Below, piece after piece: positions 54,110 through 63,212 of a DNA stretch of 64,000 bases (its first letter is position 1; every line of letters starts with the position of its first letter). Below the pieces are notes generated by a model that was given only the letters and a program-made list of their open reading frames with translations, did no database searches and was not told the DNA's origin. The translations under genes and the position numbers were made by a program. The stretch is from Neoroseomonas soli (GTDB lineage Bacteria > Pseudomonadota > Alphaproteobacteria > Acetobacterales > Acetobacteraceae). The stretch covers positions 1 through 64,000 of the forward strand of contig NZ_JAAEDM010000005.1 of the NCBI RefSeq assembly GCF_018129065.1, read 5' to 3'.

Positions 54110-56041
54110 CTACATGACGCCCTCCTCCACGCGTGGCCGGCTGGGCTCATGCCCGGCGCCGGCGCCGGCGAGCCAGCCCTCCATCACCAGCAACTGCCAG
54201 ATCGCCTGCGTGTGGTTCATGGCGCCCGAGGCATGCTCGTCGATCACCCGGCGCAGGGCATCGCGCTCGAACAAGCCGGACTCCAGCATCGCCGGTCCCA
54301 GCAGCCTGTGCCGGATCGTCAGCGCGTCCCGGCGGAACTGCCCCGAGATGTCATCCGCGAAGCCCCGCTTGCCGCGCGTGAGCAGCGCAGGCGGCAGCAG
54401 CGAGGCGGCGGCCTCGCGCAGCACCCGCTTGCCCGTCGTGCCCCGCAGCTTGGCGCGTGGCGGAAGGGCGATCCCCCACGCCACCAGGTCCGGATCGAGC
54501 AGAGGGGGCCGCACCTCCAACGACACGGCCATGCTGGTCCGGTCCACCTTGGCGAGGATGTCGCCAGGCAGATAGGTGTGAAGATCCACGTACTGGGCCT
54601 GCAGCAGCGGGTCGGCCGGATCGCATTCCGCCATCAGCGAGGCGAAGCGGTCCGACGGATCGTGCCCTTCCACCGCGACACGCGTGGACCGTGCCAGAAG
54701 CCCGCGCCGGCGCTCCTGGGCGATGCGGCAAACCGTCCCGAAATATCCGATCGCGCTGTCGAGGCTGATCTCCGTCAGTGTCGTCTTGGCGCGGAGCCAG
54801 GGCGGCGCGCGGTCCAGCTTCGGATAGGCGCGCGCCAGGGCGCCGATCGCGTGGCGCCGCACTGTGGCCGGAAGCATGCGGCGCGCAGCCTCGGCGAGGA
54901 GATGCCAGCGATAGCGCCTGTAGCCCGCGAAAACCTCATCCCCTCCGTCGCCGGACAACGCGACGGTGACGTGCCGCCGCGCCAGGGAGCAAACGGCCAG
55001 CGTGGGTACGGCCGAATGGTCGCCGAATGGCTCGCCGAAGATGCGCGCCACGTCGCGGGCGGCTTCGATGTAGTCGGCCTTCCCGTCCTGGGCGGTGTGG
55101 TGCGTCCGATAGCGTTGCGCCACCAGCGCGGCATCCGGCCGTTCATCCGCGCCGCCGGGAAAGCCGATGGTGAAGGTCGCGAGCGGCGCATCCTGCGCCT
55201 GGGCCGCGAGCGCCGTGACGACGCCTGAATCGATGCCGCCCGAGAGAAAGGTGCCGAGCGGCACGTCCGACATCAGCCTGGCACGCACCGCAGCATCCAG
55301 CCGGTCGCGAAGTTCCTCGGCCGGTCGCGCGCAGCCTGGCAGGGAGACGGTCGGCGGCGCCCAGTAGCGCCGCGGTGCCGTCCGCGCCTGGCCGGCGTCC
55401 TCGATGGACAGGCGCAGGACATGCGCCGGCGGCAGGCGGCGTATGTCGGCATAGATGGTGGCCGGGTCCGGCACGTAGCCGAGCGCCAGGTAATCATCGA
55501 CGGCCACCGGGTCGAGCCGCCGCGGCAGGCCGGGCAGGGCGAGCAGCCCGCCGATCTCGGAGGCGAAGGCGAAGGTGCCGTCCGGCAACCATGCGTAGTG
55601 GAGGGGCTTCTCACCGAGCGGGTCGCGCGCCAGCAGGAGGGTCGCCCGGCCGCGGTCCCAGAGCGCGAAGGCGAACATGCCGTTCAACCGCGCCGGCAGG
55701 CCATCGCCCCATTCCCGCCAGCCATGCAGCAGCGCCTCGGTGTCCGACCGCGTCCGGAAACGATGCCCGAGCGCCTCCAACTCGCGCCGAAGCGCGCCGT
55801 GGTTGTAGATCTCGCCGTTGAACACCACGACGACCGAACCGTCCTCGGTCGCCATCGGCTGCGCGCCGCCGGCCAGATCCACGATGGCGAGCCGCCGATG
55901 GCCGAGCGCCAGGCGTGGTTCGGCATGGAAGCCTTCGCCGTCCGGTCCACGATGGCGAAGGGCATCGGTCATCGCCCGGATCCATCCGGGATCGAACAGG
56001 GTCGGCTGGGAAGGCCGGAAAAGGCCTGCAATTCCGCACAT
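54110..56041 (-). CDS. asnB: AsnB-type amidotransferase (asparagine synthase family)
   Basis: 643 residues. Begins MCGIAGLF, so Cys2 is the glutaminase nucleophile, and has NGEIYNH of the class II glutaminase domain. The synthetase half has the PP-loop FLSGGIDSGVVTALAA and SGDGGDEVFAGY. In exosortase-A-associated loci such proteins are thought to amidate a sugar acid or peptide in the glycan; asparagine formation is also possible. First gene of its strand after a ~190-base spacer. Confidence 0.9.
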   Translation of the reverse strand: MCGIAGLFRPSQPTLFDPGWIRAMTDALRHRGPDGEGFHAEPRLALGHRRLAIVDLAGGAQPMATEDGSVVVVFNGEIYNHGALRRELEALGHRFRTRSDTEALLHGWREWGDGLPARLNGMFAFALWDRGRATLLLARDPLGEKPLHYAWLPDGTFAFASEIGGLLALPGLPRRLDPVAVDDYLALGYVPDPATIYADIRRLPPAHVLRLSIEDAGQARTAPRRYWAPPTVSLPGCARPAEELRDRLDAAVRARLMSDVPLGTFLSGGIDSGVVTALAAQAQDAPLATFTIGFPGGADERPDAALVAQRYRTHHTAQDGKADYIEAARDVARIFGEPFGDHSAVPTLAVCSLARRHVTVALSGDGGDEVFAGYRRYRWHLLAEAARRMLPATVRRHAIGALARAYPKLDRAPPWLRAKTTLTEISLDSAIGYFGTVCRIAQERRRGLLARSTRVAVEGHDPSDRFASLMAECDPADPLLQAQYVDLHTYLPGDILAKVDRTSMAVSLEVRPPLLDPDLVAWGIALPPRAKLRGTTGKRVLREAAASLLPPALLTRGKRGFADDISGQFRRDALTIRHRLLGPAMLESGLFERDALRRVIDEHASGAMNHTQAIWQLLVMEGWLAGAGAGHEPSRPRVEEGVM

Positions 56042-56230
56042 CGCTAGAATCCCGTCTTGAGATGGGGCGTGCCCGGATAAAAGTGGCAAAAAACGAAACC
56101 GAAACAACCTATGCTTGTCGAATCGACTTGCAGTTGACGCTCGGGGACTGCTAGCGAAGGGAAGTAGGGAGAGCCTTTTCCCGAATCGGATGAGTGACGC
56201 CCGTCTCGAAAGGTGCGCCGCGTGTCATTG

Positions 56231-56395
56231 ATGGAAAAGACCGAAGGTCGACCGGTTGTGATGGTCACGGGCATGGTCTCCCATGCCGCGGAGACGAAGC
56301 CCTGGCCCTGGCCCCGTGCCGCTCTCCTGATCCTCCTCGCGTCCCTTGGGCTCTGGGGCATCCTGGCACTCCTCGTCTCATCCGTGATCGGATGA
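56231..56395 (+). CDS. Possible small membrane protein, 54 aa
   Basis: ATG at 56231 (a GTG at 56213 is possible). N-terminal MEKTEGRPVVMVTGMVSHAA, then WPWPRAALLILLASLGLWG as a single span to the C-terminus. It fits between convergent/divergent genes with a real coding feel, but no homologue is recognised. It overlaps the 3' end of the epimerase gene on the other strand (56378). Confidence 0.4.
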   Translation: MEKTEGRPVVMVTGMVSHAAETKPWPWPRAALLILLASLGLWGILALLVSSVIG

Positions 56396-57376
56396 CGCCG
56401 GAACGGCGTCCGCGGGGTTGACGTTCGGCGGCGGTCTTGGCGGGCTGCCAGACCTGAGCCAGTTCACCACTTCCCTGAGGCCATCGCCGAGGCTTCGAGG
56501 CGATGGAAGGTCCAATGTCCGGCGCGCCCCGATCGGGGAGCCGAGCGAATGGCGAATTTCGCCGGCGCGCGGCAGGAGGTGCCGGGTGGCCGGCGAGACC
56601 CCGAAGATCTCCCCCAGCGTTTCCGCCAGGTGCAGGACGTTGGTCGCCTGCCCCGTGCAGACATTGAGGACGTGCGCGTCGGTACTGGCGGCGTCCATGG
56701 CGGCCAGCAGCGCCATCTGGACATCGGTTACGAAGACGAAGTCGCGGGTCTGGCGCCCGTCCCCGTAGATGTCGAGGGGCAATCCCCGCAGCATCCGGTC
56801 GCAGAAAACCGAGATGACGCCCGAGTAGGGCGATTTCGGATCCTGCCGCGGCCCGTAGACGTTGAAGAAGCGCAGGCCGAGGGTGGGGATCCCATGCACC
56901 ACGCCGGCGACCCGCGCGTGCAACTCGCACCCCAGCTTGTCCGCGCCATAGGCGGACAGAGGCCGCGTGACGGCACTCTCCACGAGTGGCAGGTCGGCAT
57001 TGCTGCCATAGACCGCCGCGGAGGAAGCATAGACCACGGGCAGGCCCCCGATGCGGGCAGCCTCGTCGAACACGGCAATGGTCGCGGACAGGTTGACCCT
57101 GTGCGTCTCGCACCATTCGCGCACGCCGCGCTCCACCGAGGCGATCGCGGCCAGGTGGAAGCACCCGGCCACGCCTTCCATGGCCTCGCGCAGCAGGGCG
57201 CGATCACCGACGTCGCCTTCCAGCAACTCCACGCCCGGCGCGAGGTTCTCGCGGTGACCGGTCGAAAGGTCGTCAACGACGCGGACGCGATCCCCGCGGG
57301 CGACCAGCGCGTCGACCAGATGCGAGCCGATGAAGCCGCATCCGCCGGTGACCAGGTAGGACATGCCTCGCCTCAT
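56378..57376 (-). CDS. NAD-dependent nucleotide-sugar epimerase (GalE-type SDR)
   Basis: 332 residues. NAD motif LVTGGCGFIGSHLVDAL, catalytic SSAAVYG and YGADK, RFFNVYGPRQDP. ATG at 57376 overlaps the upstream glycosyltransferase stop by four bases (ATGA), so translation is coupled. The most likely activity is UDP-glucose/GlcNAc 4-epimerase. An internal ATG (57364) would also give a normal N-terminus. Confidence 0.88.
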   Translation of the reverse strand: MRRGMSYLVTGGCGFIGSHLVDALVARGDRVRVVDDLSTGHRENLAPGVELLEGDVGDRALLREAMEGVAGCFHLAAIASVERGVREWCETHRVNLSATIAVFDEAARIGGLPVVYASSAAVYGSNADLPLVESAVTRPLSAYGADKLGCELHARVAGVVHGIPTLGLRFFNVYGPRQDPKSPYSGVISVFCDRMLRGLPLDIYGDGRQTRDFVFVTDVQMALLAAMDAASTDAHVLNVCTGQATNVLHLAETLGEIFGVSPATRHLLPRAGEIRHSLGSPIGARRTLDLPSPRSLGDGLREVVNWLRSGSPPRPPPNVNPADAVPASSDHG

Positions 57377-58566
57377 GTGACACCGCCTCCCGACCGTGCG
57401 GCGAGGACGCGACGGAAGAGGGCGAGTTGCCCCGCGGTCGTCTCCTCCCAGCCGAAGCGCTCGGCGTGGGCGCGCGTCGCATCGCGTGCCGGCGGTGCCG
57501 CCAGGACCGCCGCAACGGCCTGCGCGATGGCATCCGCCGACACATCGTCGAGCACGATGCCGGCCTCCGGCGCGCAGATGGCCTCGCGGCTGCCCCAGGC
57601 CGGTCCTGCGACCACGGGCGTGCCGCAGGCCATGGATTCCAGCATCACGTTCGCCCAGCCCTCGCGCGTGGAGGCGAGCACCAGCGCATCCGCGGCGCCG
57701 TAAAGCGCCGGCAATTCCCCATGCGGGCGGGCGCCGAGCAGGCGGACGCGGTCTGCAACGCCGAGCCGCGCGGCCAGTGCCGCCAACGCCTCCCGGTCCG
57801 GACCCTCGCCGGCGATGAGGAGGGTGCAGCCAGGCAGGCGGGGCAGGGCGGAAATGGTGTGGTGATGGCCCTTGCGCTCGATCAGCAGGCCGACCGAGAG
57901 AAGCATCGGCCCCTCGATCCCCAGCGCGGCGCGCGCTCGCGCGCGGTCCAGGGGCGGCCGGAACACCGAGAGATCCACGCCGTTCCGCAGCACGGAGACC
58001 TTTTCCGGCGGCGCGCCGAGCGCGACCAGCCCGTCCCGCAGCCCGCTGCTGACGGCGATCAGCGCATCCGCCTCGTCGAGCGCCTGGAGGATCAGGCGAC
58101 GCGGCAGGGCAAACTGCGGCAGCAGGCTGGTGTCAGAGCCGCGCGCGGTGATCACGACGGGCTTGCCGAGCCTTCGCCCGAGCCACGCCGCCACGACGCC
58201 GTCCGGGTAGAGATAATGCGCGTCGATGGCATCGAACGCGAAGCCCTGTGCCGTCAGCCGGCGGAGTGCTGCCTCCGCGGCCCGCTGCAGCATCCAGGGC
58301 GCGGTCCACATGCCGATCCGTGGCGGCGCGAAGAACCGGGGATGCAGCACGTGCAGGCCGTGGCGTGTCTCCTCGCGCGGGGCCCGGGCGTAGCGCGCCC
58401 AGGTGCCGAAGCGCTCCGAGCGGAGGGGAAACCAGGGCACCGGCGCGATCACGGTGCTGCTGGCCTCGCCGCTGGCGACCAGGTGGCGGAGGCGGTTCTC
58501 GACGAAGACGCCATGCGCCGGCTGCGCCGCGTTGGGATAGAGCGTGCTGAAGGTCAGCAGCCGCAT
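57373..58566 (-). CDS. GT4-family glycosyltransferase
   Basis: 397 residues from the ATG at 58566. LTFSTLYPNAAQPAHGVFVENRL is a characteristic start; donor-site features LLSVGLLIERKGHHHTI, LLIAGEGPDREALAALA and STREGWANVMLESMACGTPVVA with the Glu-x7-Glu. An upstream in-frame ATG at 58698 would add 44 low-complexity residues. Coupled to the epimerase gene. Confidence 0.88.
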   Translation of the reverse strand: MRLLTFSTLYPNAAQPAHGVFVENRLRHLVASGEASSTVIAPVPWFPLRSERFGTWARYARAPREETRHGLHVLHPRFFAPPRIGMWTAPWMLQRAAEAALRRLTAQGFAFDAIDAHYLYPDGVVAAWLGRRLGKPVVITARGSDTSLLPQFALPRRLILQALDEADALIAVSSGLRDGLVALGAPPEKVSVLRNGVDLSVFRPPLDRARARAALGIEGPMLLSVGLLIERKGHHHTISALPRLPGCTLLIAGEGPDREALAALAARLGVADRVRLLGARPHGELPALYGAADALVLASTREGWANVMLESMACGTPVVAGPAWGSREAICAPEAGIVLDDVSADAIAQAVAAVLAAPPARDATRAHAERFGWEETTAGQLALFRRVLAARSGGGVT

Positions 58567-58709
58567 GGATCGCCCCGCAGCAGGCGGTGCGGCCGGTCCG
58601 GTGCCGCTGTCCTGCACCCCTCGGCGGCGTTCGGCGACAGCGGCCGCCGGGCTGCCGGAGGAAACCGGACGCAGCGGGGCATCGATGCCGAAGGGCATGG
58701 CGCGCCGCC

Positions 58710-59762
58710 TCAGCGCGCGCCGGATTGGAACAGCACGACCCGGACGGTCGCGAGGACGATCCGCATGTCGAGCCAGATGCTGCGGTTCTCAATGTAGTAG
58801 AGATCGAAGGCGAGCTTGTTCCGTGCGTCATCGACCGAGGCGCCGTAGCGGAACCGGACCTGCGCCCAACCCGTGAGGCCCGGCCGCACGAAGTCGCGGT
58901 CCGCGTAGTGCGGGATCATCGCCGACAGTTGCTCGACGAAGCCCGGCCTTTCCGGACGCGGGCCCACGAATGCCATGTCGCCCCGAAGGATGTTGAGAGC
59001 CTGCGGGATCTCGTCGATCCGGGTGAGGCGAAGGAACTGGCCCACGCGCGTCACCCTCGGGTCCTGCACCCGGCACCAGACGGGACCGCCGGCTTCCGCA
59101 TCCACCGTCATGCTGCGGAACTTGAGGATGGTGAAGACGCGTCCCCTGCGGCCGACGCGCTCCTGCCGGTAGAGGACCGGCCCGGGGGAGTCGAGCTTGA
59201 TGGCGAGCGCGACAAGCAGCAGGAGCGGCAGCGTCAGCACGAGCAGCGAAAAGCTCGCCGTGATGTCGAGCGTGCGGTGCAGCGCCTGTTCCAGCCGGTA
59301 CTGGCGGGCCGCACGGGTCGTCGTCAGCCAGTCGGGCGGCAGGTCCTCGGGGTCGAGGCAGTCGTCGCGCAGGCTGGCGCGGCGGATTTCGGGCCCGAAC
59401 AACCCCGATGCGCCCTCCGCATAGGTGGTCGAGGTGGATGCCCCGTGATCCACCGTCAGGACGATGAACGGCTCCTGGAAGGCCGCTCGCCCGCTTGCAC
59501 GGCCCGTCGACCGTGCGGTGGCAAATGCGGCGCCGCCCGGAGCCGTGCCGCCTGCAAACGAGAGCAGCATCAGGCCGGCAATGAGTGCGGCTTCGAGGCC
59601 AGCCAGGTCGTGCCGCGCGAAAGCGACGCCCGCCAGGAGGATGACCATGGCCGGGAGAGCCATCCGGCAGCCGGCCGCCGGGCCCCGCCGCAAGGCCCGC
59701 ATGGCACGGCCGGGTCGAGACCCCAGCAAGTCACGGACACGGGTGCCGAAGGATCGCGTCAT
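58710..59762 (-). CDS. Polyprenyl-phosphate sugar-phosphate transferase (WcaJ/WbaP-like)
   Basis: 350 residues from the ATG at 59762, preceded by AGGAAGG on the minus strand. The N-terminal third has two spans and a variable region. The C-terminal catalytic core has DITASFSLLVLTLPLLLLVA (re-entrant helix), RQERVGRRGRVFTILKFRSM, RVGQFLRLTRIDEIPQ and a PGLTGWAQV end. It transfers a sugar-1-phosphate to undecaprenyl phosphate, starting the repeat unit. Start to 59990 is a longer open frame without coding character. Confidence 0.92.
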   Translation of the reverse strand: MTRSFGTRVRDLLGSRPGRAMRALRRGPAAGCRMALPAMVILLAGVAFARHDLAGLEAALIAGLMLLSFAGGTAPGGAAFATARSTGRASGRAAFQEPFIVLTVDHGASTSTTYAEGASGLFGPEIRRASLRDDCLDPEDLPPDWLTTTRAARQYRLEQALHRTLDITASFSLLVLTLPLLLLVALAIKLDSPGPVLYRQERVGRRGRVFTILKFRSMTVDAEAGGPVWCRVQDPRVTRVGQFLRLTRIDEIPQALNILRGDMAFVGPRPERPGFVEQLSAMIPHYADRDFVRPGLTGWAQVRFRYGASVDDARNKLAFDLYYIENRSIWLDMRIVLATVRVVLFQSGAR

Positions 59763-60219
59763 AACGCCTTCCTTGAGTGTATTGCCGCCCCGGCCGGCAC
59801 GAAGTCCGCGGGGCGGTCGAAAACAATCGCTCCGCCCGCGCAAGTTCTGCGCAGGCGTCGCAAAAATGCATTCCCTTGCCCCAACGTTAGCAATGCTATC
59901 ATGCTCAAAGCAATCGTGGTTAAAAAAAGCCTTTGGTAGTTTAAGCATCGATATCGCAACGGTTGAGCGAGGGCGTTGAAACGGATGCACGTCACGCGAG
60001 TGTGGGGCTCAATGCGGCATGTGGTGGCGGTCATGTGCGGGTTCGACCTGCAACCCGAATACTGCGATACCTCTGAAAAATGGAACATCGATTACATTGC
60101 ATTTCGAGTCTGACGGAGCCTAGGATCGGGTGAAAACGGGGCGCCGAACGCTACCGCGCCAGCCCCCGGAGAACTGCCGGTTGAGTGGGCCGCGCCTGGA
60201 GCGGTGGTGGGAGGTTGGG
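59763..60219. other. Divergent intergenic region between initiating transferase and export genes
   Basis: 457 bases; AT-rich around 59890-59960. TTGCCC (59876-59881) and TATCAT (59897-59902) on the plus strand have a short 15-base spacer, so only a weak promoter suggestion. No gene seen. Confidence 0.45.
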
Positions 60220-60843
60220 ATGGGGCACTCTGGCCGTTTCGGGATCGCGGTGTCGGCGCTGTGCCTGCTGCTCGCAGCCTGCGCGACACCATCGGAAGAT
60301 GCGGCCGCGTCGGCGGCGACGGGGCCGGCCTCGGAATATGTGATCGGACCGGGTGACGGGCTCGACATCTTCGTCCACCAGGCGCCCGAACTCAGCGCAA
60401 GCGGATTGCCGGTGCGGCCGGATGGGCGGCTCTCCCTGCCGCTCGTGCCGGATATCGTGGCGGCGGGCCGCACCCCGACGCAACTCTCGCGCGAGATCCA
60501 GGAGCGCCTCAAGCGCTACGTCATCGAGCCGAACGTGACCGTGATGGTGCGCTCCTTCGTCGGCGTGCCGGGCCACCAGGTGCGCATCATCGGAGAGGCC
60601 GCCCAGCCGCGCAGCCTGCCCTATCGGGAAGGCATGACCGTGCTCGATGTCATCATCGAGGCGCGCGGCCTCACGCGCTACGCCGCGGGCAATCGCACAG
60701 AGATCATCCGGCGCGACCCGGCCGGCGGGTCGCCGCGGTCCATCCGCGTGCGGCTCGATGACCTGCTGCGTGGCGGCGACATCTCCCAGGACGTTGCCTT
60801 GCGTCCTGGCGACACGATCCTCATTCCCCAAGGATGGTTCTGA
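60220..60843 (+). CDS. Polysaccharide export lipoprotein (Wza/GumB type, XrtA-associated)
   Basis: 207 residues from the ATG at 60220 with GGGAGG five bases upstream; the open frame from 60130 is rejected. Lipobox SALCLLLAAC predicts lipidated Cys21. Polysaccharide-export domain follows (EYVIGPGDGLDIFVHQAPEL, PDGRLSLPLVPDIVAAGRTP) and an SLBB domain. It forms the outer-membrane or periplasmic channel for the glycan. Followed by the chain-length gene after 3 bases. Confidence 0.9.
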   Translation: MGHSGRFGIAVSALCLLLAACATPSEDAAASAATGPASEYVIGPGDGLDIFVHQAPELSASGLPVRPDGRLSLPLVPDIVAAGRTPTQLSREIQERLKRYVIEPNVTVMVRSFVGVPGHQVRIIGEAAQPRSLPYREGMTVLDVIIEARGLTRYAAGNRTEIIRRDPAGGSPRSIRVRLDDLLRGGDISQDVALRPGDTILIPQGWF

Positions 60844-60846
60844 GCC

Positions 60847-62316
60847 ATGGACCCGAGGGATCTCGTCAGGCGCTACATGGCCGCCGGCTGGCGCCACCGG
60901 TGGAAGGCGATGGCGGCGATCTGGCTCGTCGCCCTGCTCGGCTGGAGCGGCGTGCGCATGCTGCCGAACCAGTATCTCTCGACCGCCCGCATCTATGCCG
61001 ATGCCGACGCGATCCTCGGGCTCCTGCTGCGCGGCATCGCCATCGACAGCTCGCCCGCGGCGCAGGTCGAGATGCTGCAGCGCACGCTCCTCAGCCGCCC
61101 CAACCTCGAGCGACTGATCGATCGCTCCGACCTCTCGCGCAGGGTCGCCGAAGGCGTCGACCGCGAGCAGATGCTGCAGCGCCTGCAGCGTGACGTCCGC
61201 TTCTACACGCAGAGCCGGAACCTCTTCGCCATCGAGTACCGCGACCGCGACCCGGTATTCGCGCAGAACGTCGTCCAGACGGTGGTCAACCTGTTCCTCG
61301 AGGCCGCCAGCGGCAGCGACCGGCGGCAGATGGAGAATGCGCGGACGTTTCTCCTGCAGCAGCTCTCCGCCTACGAGGTGCAACTCCGCGAGGCGGAGCG
61401 CCGCCGCGCCGATTTCACCACGCGCTACCAGGACCTTCTCTCGCTGAACGGCAGCGTCTCGCGCCTCGAGGCCGTGCGCGCCCGGCGGGAAGCCCTGCGC
61501 GGCGAGCTTGAGGACACCATCGCGCGCCGGGACCTGATCCGCGAACAGATCGACGCCGCGCCCCGGATGGCGCCGGTTGCGACGCAGGGCGGTGCGGCAT
61601 CGGAAGCCGAGCGGCGCCTCGCTGAGCTGCGCCAGCGTTATACCGATCAGCACCCGGATGTGATTGCGGCGCGTGCCGCCGCTGCCGCCGCGCGCGGGAA
61701 CGGCGGCCGCGGCGCGACCGCCGCGGCGCGGTCCAATCCGCTGCGCGAGCAACTCACGGTCCGGCTTGTCGATGTCGACGCGCAGATCGCCTCCCTCGAG
61801 CGCCAGATCCGCGACATCGACCAGGAGTCCGAACGCCTCGAGGACATGGCGCGCAGCGCCCCGGAAGTGCAGGCGCAGTTCGCCAACCTCGACCGCGACT
61901 ACAACGTCATCCGCCGCAACTACGAGGAACTTCTGGCGCGGCGGGAATCCGTCAACATCGCCGACGCGGCCCGCACGAGCACCGAACGCGTCACGCTCGA
62001 GGTGGTCGACCCGCCGACCATGCCGACCGGCCCGGCAGGGCCGAACCGGCTGCTGCTGTCGGCGGGCGTGCTGCTTCTCGCACTCGGGGCCGGCGGTGCG
62101 CTCGTCGTCCTGCTCGTGCAGTTCGACGGCTCCTTCTACACGCTCAAGGAACTCCGCCGGCTCGGGCTGCCGGTCATCGGCGGCTTCTCGACGCCGGCGC
62201 CGCGCGTGCGGGCGAATGAGGCGATGCTGCTGGCCGGGAGCTTCGGGTTGCTGGTGATTGCCTTCCTCGCCGCCGCCTACGGCGGCCTGTCCATCATCGC
62301 GAGGCTTCAGGCATGA
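60847..62316 (+). CDS. Polysaccharide chain-length determinant (Wzz/PCP type, XrtA-associated)
   Basis: 489 residues. TM1 near residues 20-38, a long coiled-coil periplasmic part (residues ~170-380, with charged heptads such as RRQMENARTFLLQQLSAYEV), PTMPTGPAGPNRLLLSAGV before TM2, and a further span at the C-terminus. It sets glycan length and bridges export parts. Its stop overlaps the next ATG by four bases. Confidence 0.9.
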   Translation: MDPRDLVRRYMAAGWRHRWKAMAAIWLVALLGWSGVRMLPNQYLSTARIYADADAILGLLLRGIAIDSSPAAQVEMLQRTLLSRPNLERLIDRSDLSRRVAEGVDREQMLQRLQRDVRFYTQSRNLFAIEYRDRDPVFAQNVVQTVVNLFLEAASGSDRRQMENARTFLLQQLSAYEVQLREAERRRADFTTRYQDLLSLNGSVSRLEAVRARREALRGELEDTIARRDLIREQIDAAPRMAPVATQGGAASEAERRLAELRQRYTDQHPDVIAARAAAAAARGNGGRGATAAARSNPLREQLTVRLVDVDAQIASLERQIRDIDQESERLEDMARSAPEVQAQFANLDRDYNVIRRNYEELLARRESVNIADAARTSTERVTLEVVDPPTMPTGPAGPNRLLLSAGVLLLALGAGGALVVLLVQFDGSFYTLKELRRLGLPVIGGFSTPAPRVRANEAMLLAGSFGLLVIAFLAAAYGGLSIIARLQA

Positions 62317-63212
62317 GCAGCATCCGCCCGACCCGCCCTCATCTCGTCGAGCGGGCAATGCTGGCCGCGGCCGTGCCGGCAGCGGTCGCCCCCGAACCGC
62401 CGCCGGCGCCCGTCGCACCGCCCGCCTTCGAGGACGTGCCGCCGGCGGGTCCTACGGAGGACCTCGCGCCGCGGCTGCGGCTCGAGGTCCTTCTGCGGGC
62501 CGGCCTCGTGGGTCCCGCAGCGGCGCGTTCGCGCCTGGCGGAGGAGATCGCGCTGGTGCGCGAACAGGTCATGCGCAACGTCGCATCGGCGGCGACTGAG
62601 GCAGGGCGCAGCGACCGCATCGTGCTGGTCACCAGCGCGCGGCCCGGGGAAGGCAAGTCCTTCGCCGCCCTGAACATCGCCGCGAGCATCGCGGCCGGCA
62701 CGCAGCAGCGGGCGCTGCTGGTGGATACGGAAGGTGAGGCGGGGTCGCTGACGGGTCTGCTCGGACTTGCCGCCCATCCGGGGCTGGAGGCGCTGATGGC
62801 GGAGCCGGACCTCGATGCCGGCACGCTGCTGGTGCCGACCGAACTGCCGCAGCTCGACCTGCTCCCACGGGGACGGCCGGCCGCGGACCGGGCCCGGGCA
62901 CCGCAGGGCAGCGCGATGAACGCGGCGCTGCTTCGTATCGCGCAGGCGCTTCCCCGGCACATCATCGTGCTCGATGCCACGGCCTGCCTTTCCTCGAGCG
63001 ACCCGGGCCTGCTCGCCGCCGCGGCGGGCCAGGTGGTGATGGTCGTGGAGGCCGAGCGGACGCAGCGCGCGGAGCTCGAGGCCGCGCTCGACATCGTCGA
63101 TTCCTGCCCGAACCTGCAACTCCTGCTGAATCGGATCCGGCTGACGGTCAGTGACAGCTTTGGCGATCGTGGCACGGCAGGAGATCATGTTGGTGGCAGC
63201 GCGAGCGCGTGA
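62313..63212 (+). CDS. CpsD/CapB-like tyrosine-autokinase-type ATPase (XrtA-associated)
   Basis: 299 residues. Low-complexity Pro/Ala N-terminal ~60 residues; Walker A TSARPGEGKSFAAL (Lys115), Walker A' RALLVDTEGEA, and the Walker B area HIIVLDATACLSSSDP. No C-terminal tyrosine cluster, so autophosphorylation may be absent or use other residues. It pairs with the chain-length determinant in the inner membrane. Confidence 0.85.
   Translation: MSSIRPTRPHLVERAMLAAAVPAAVAPEPPPAPVAPPAFEDVPPAGPTEDLAPRLRLEVLLRAGLVGPAAARSRLAEEIALVREQVMRNVASAATEAGRSDRIVLVTSARPGEGKSFAALNIAASIAAGTQQRALLVDTEGEAGSLTGLLGLAAHPGLEALMAEPDLDAGTLLVPTELPQLDLLPRGRPAADRARAPQGSAMNAALLRIAQALPRHIIVLDATACLSSSDPGLLAAAAGQVVMVVEAERTQRAELEAALDIVDSCPNLQLLLNRIRLTVSDSFGDRGTAGDHVGGSASA

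Noticed and set aside
60080-60105. Sigma54-type promoter before the export genes
   Set aside because: The GG and GC dinucleotides are about 15 bases apart instead of about 10.
60151-62418. 755-aa minus-strand ORF
   Set aside because: Antisense to the export lipoprotein and chain-length genes, whose families are clear.
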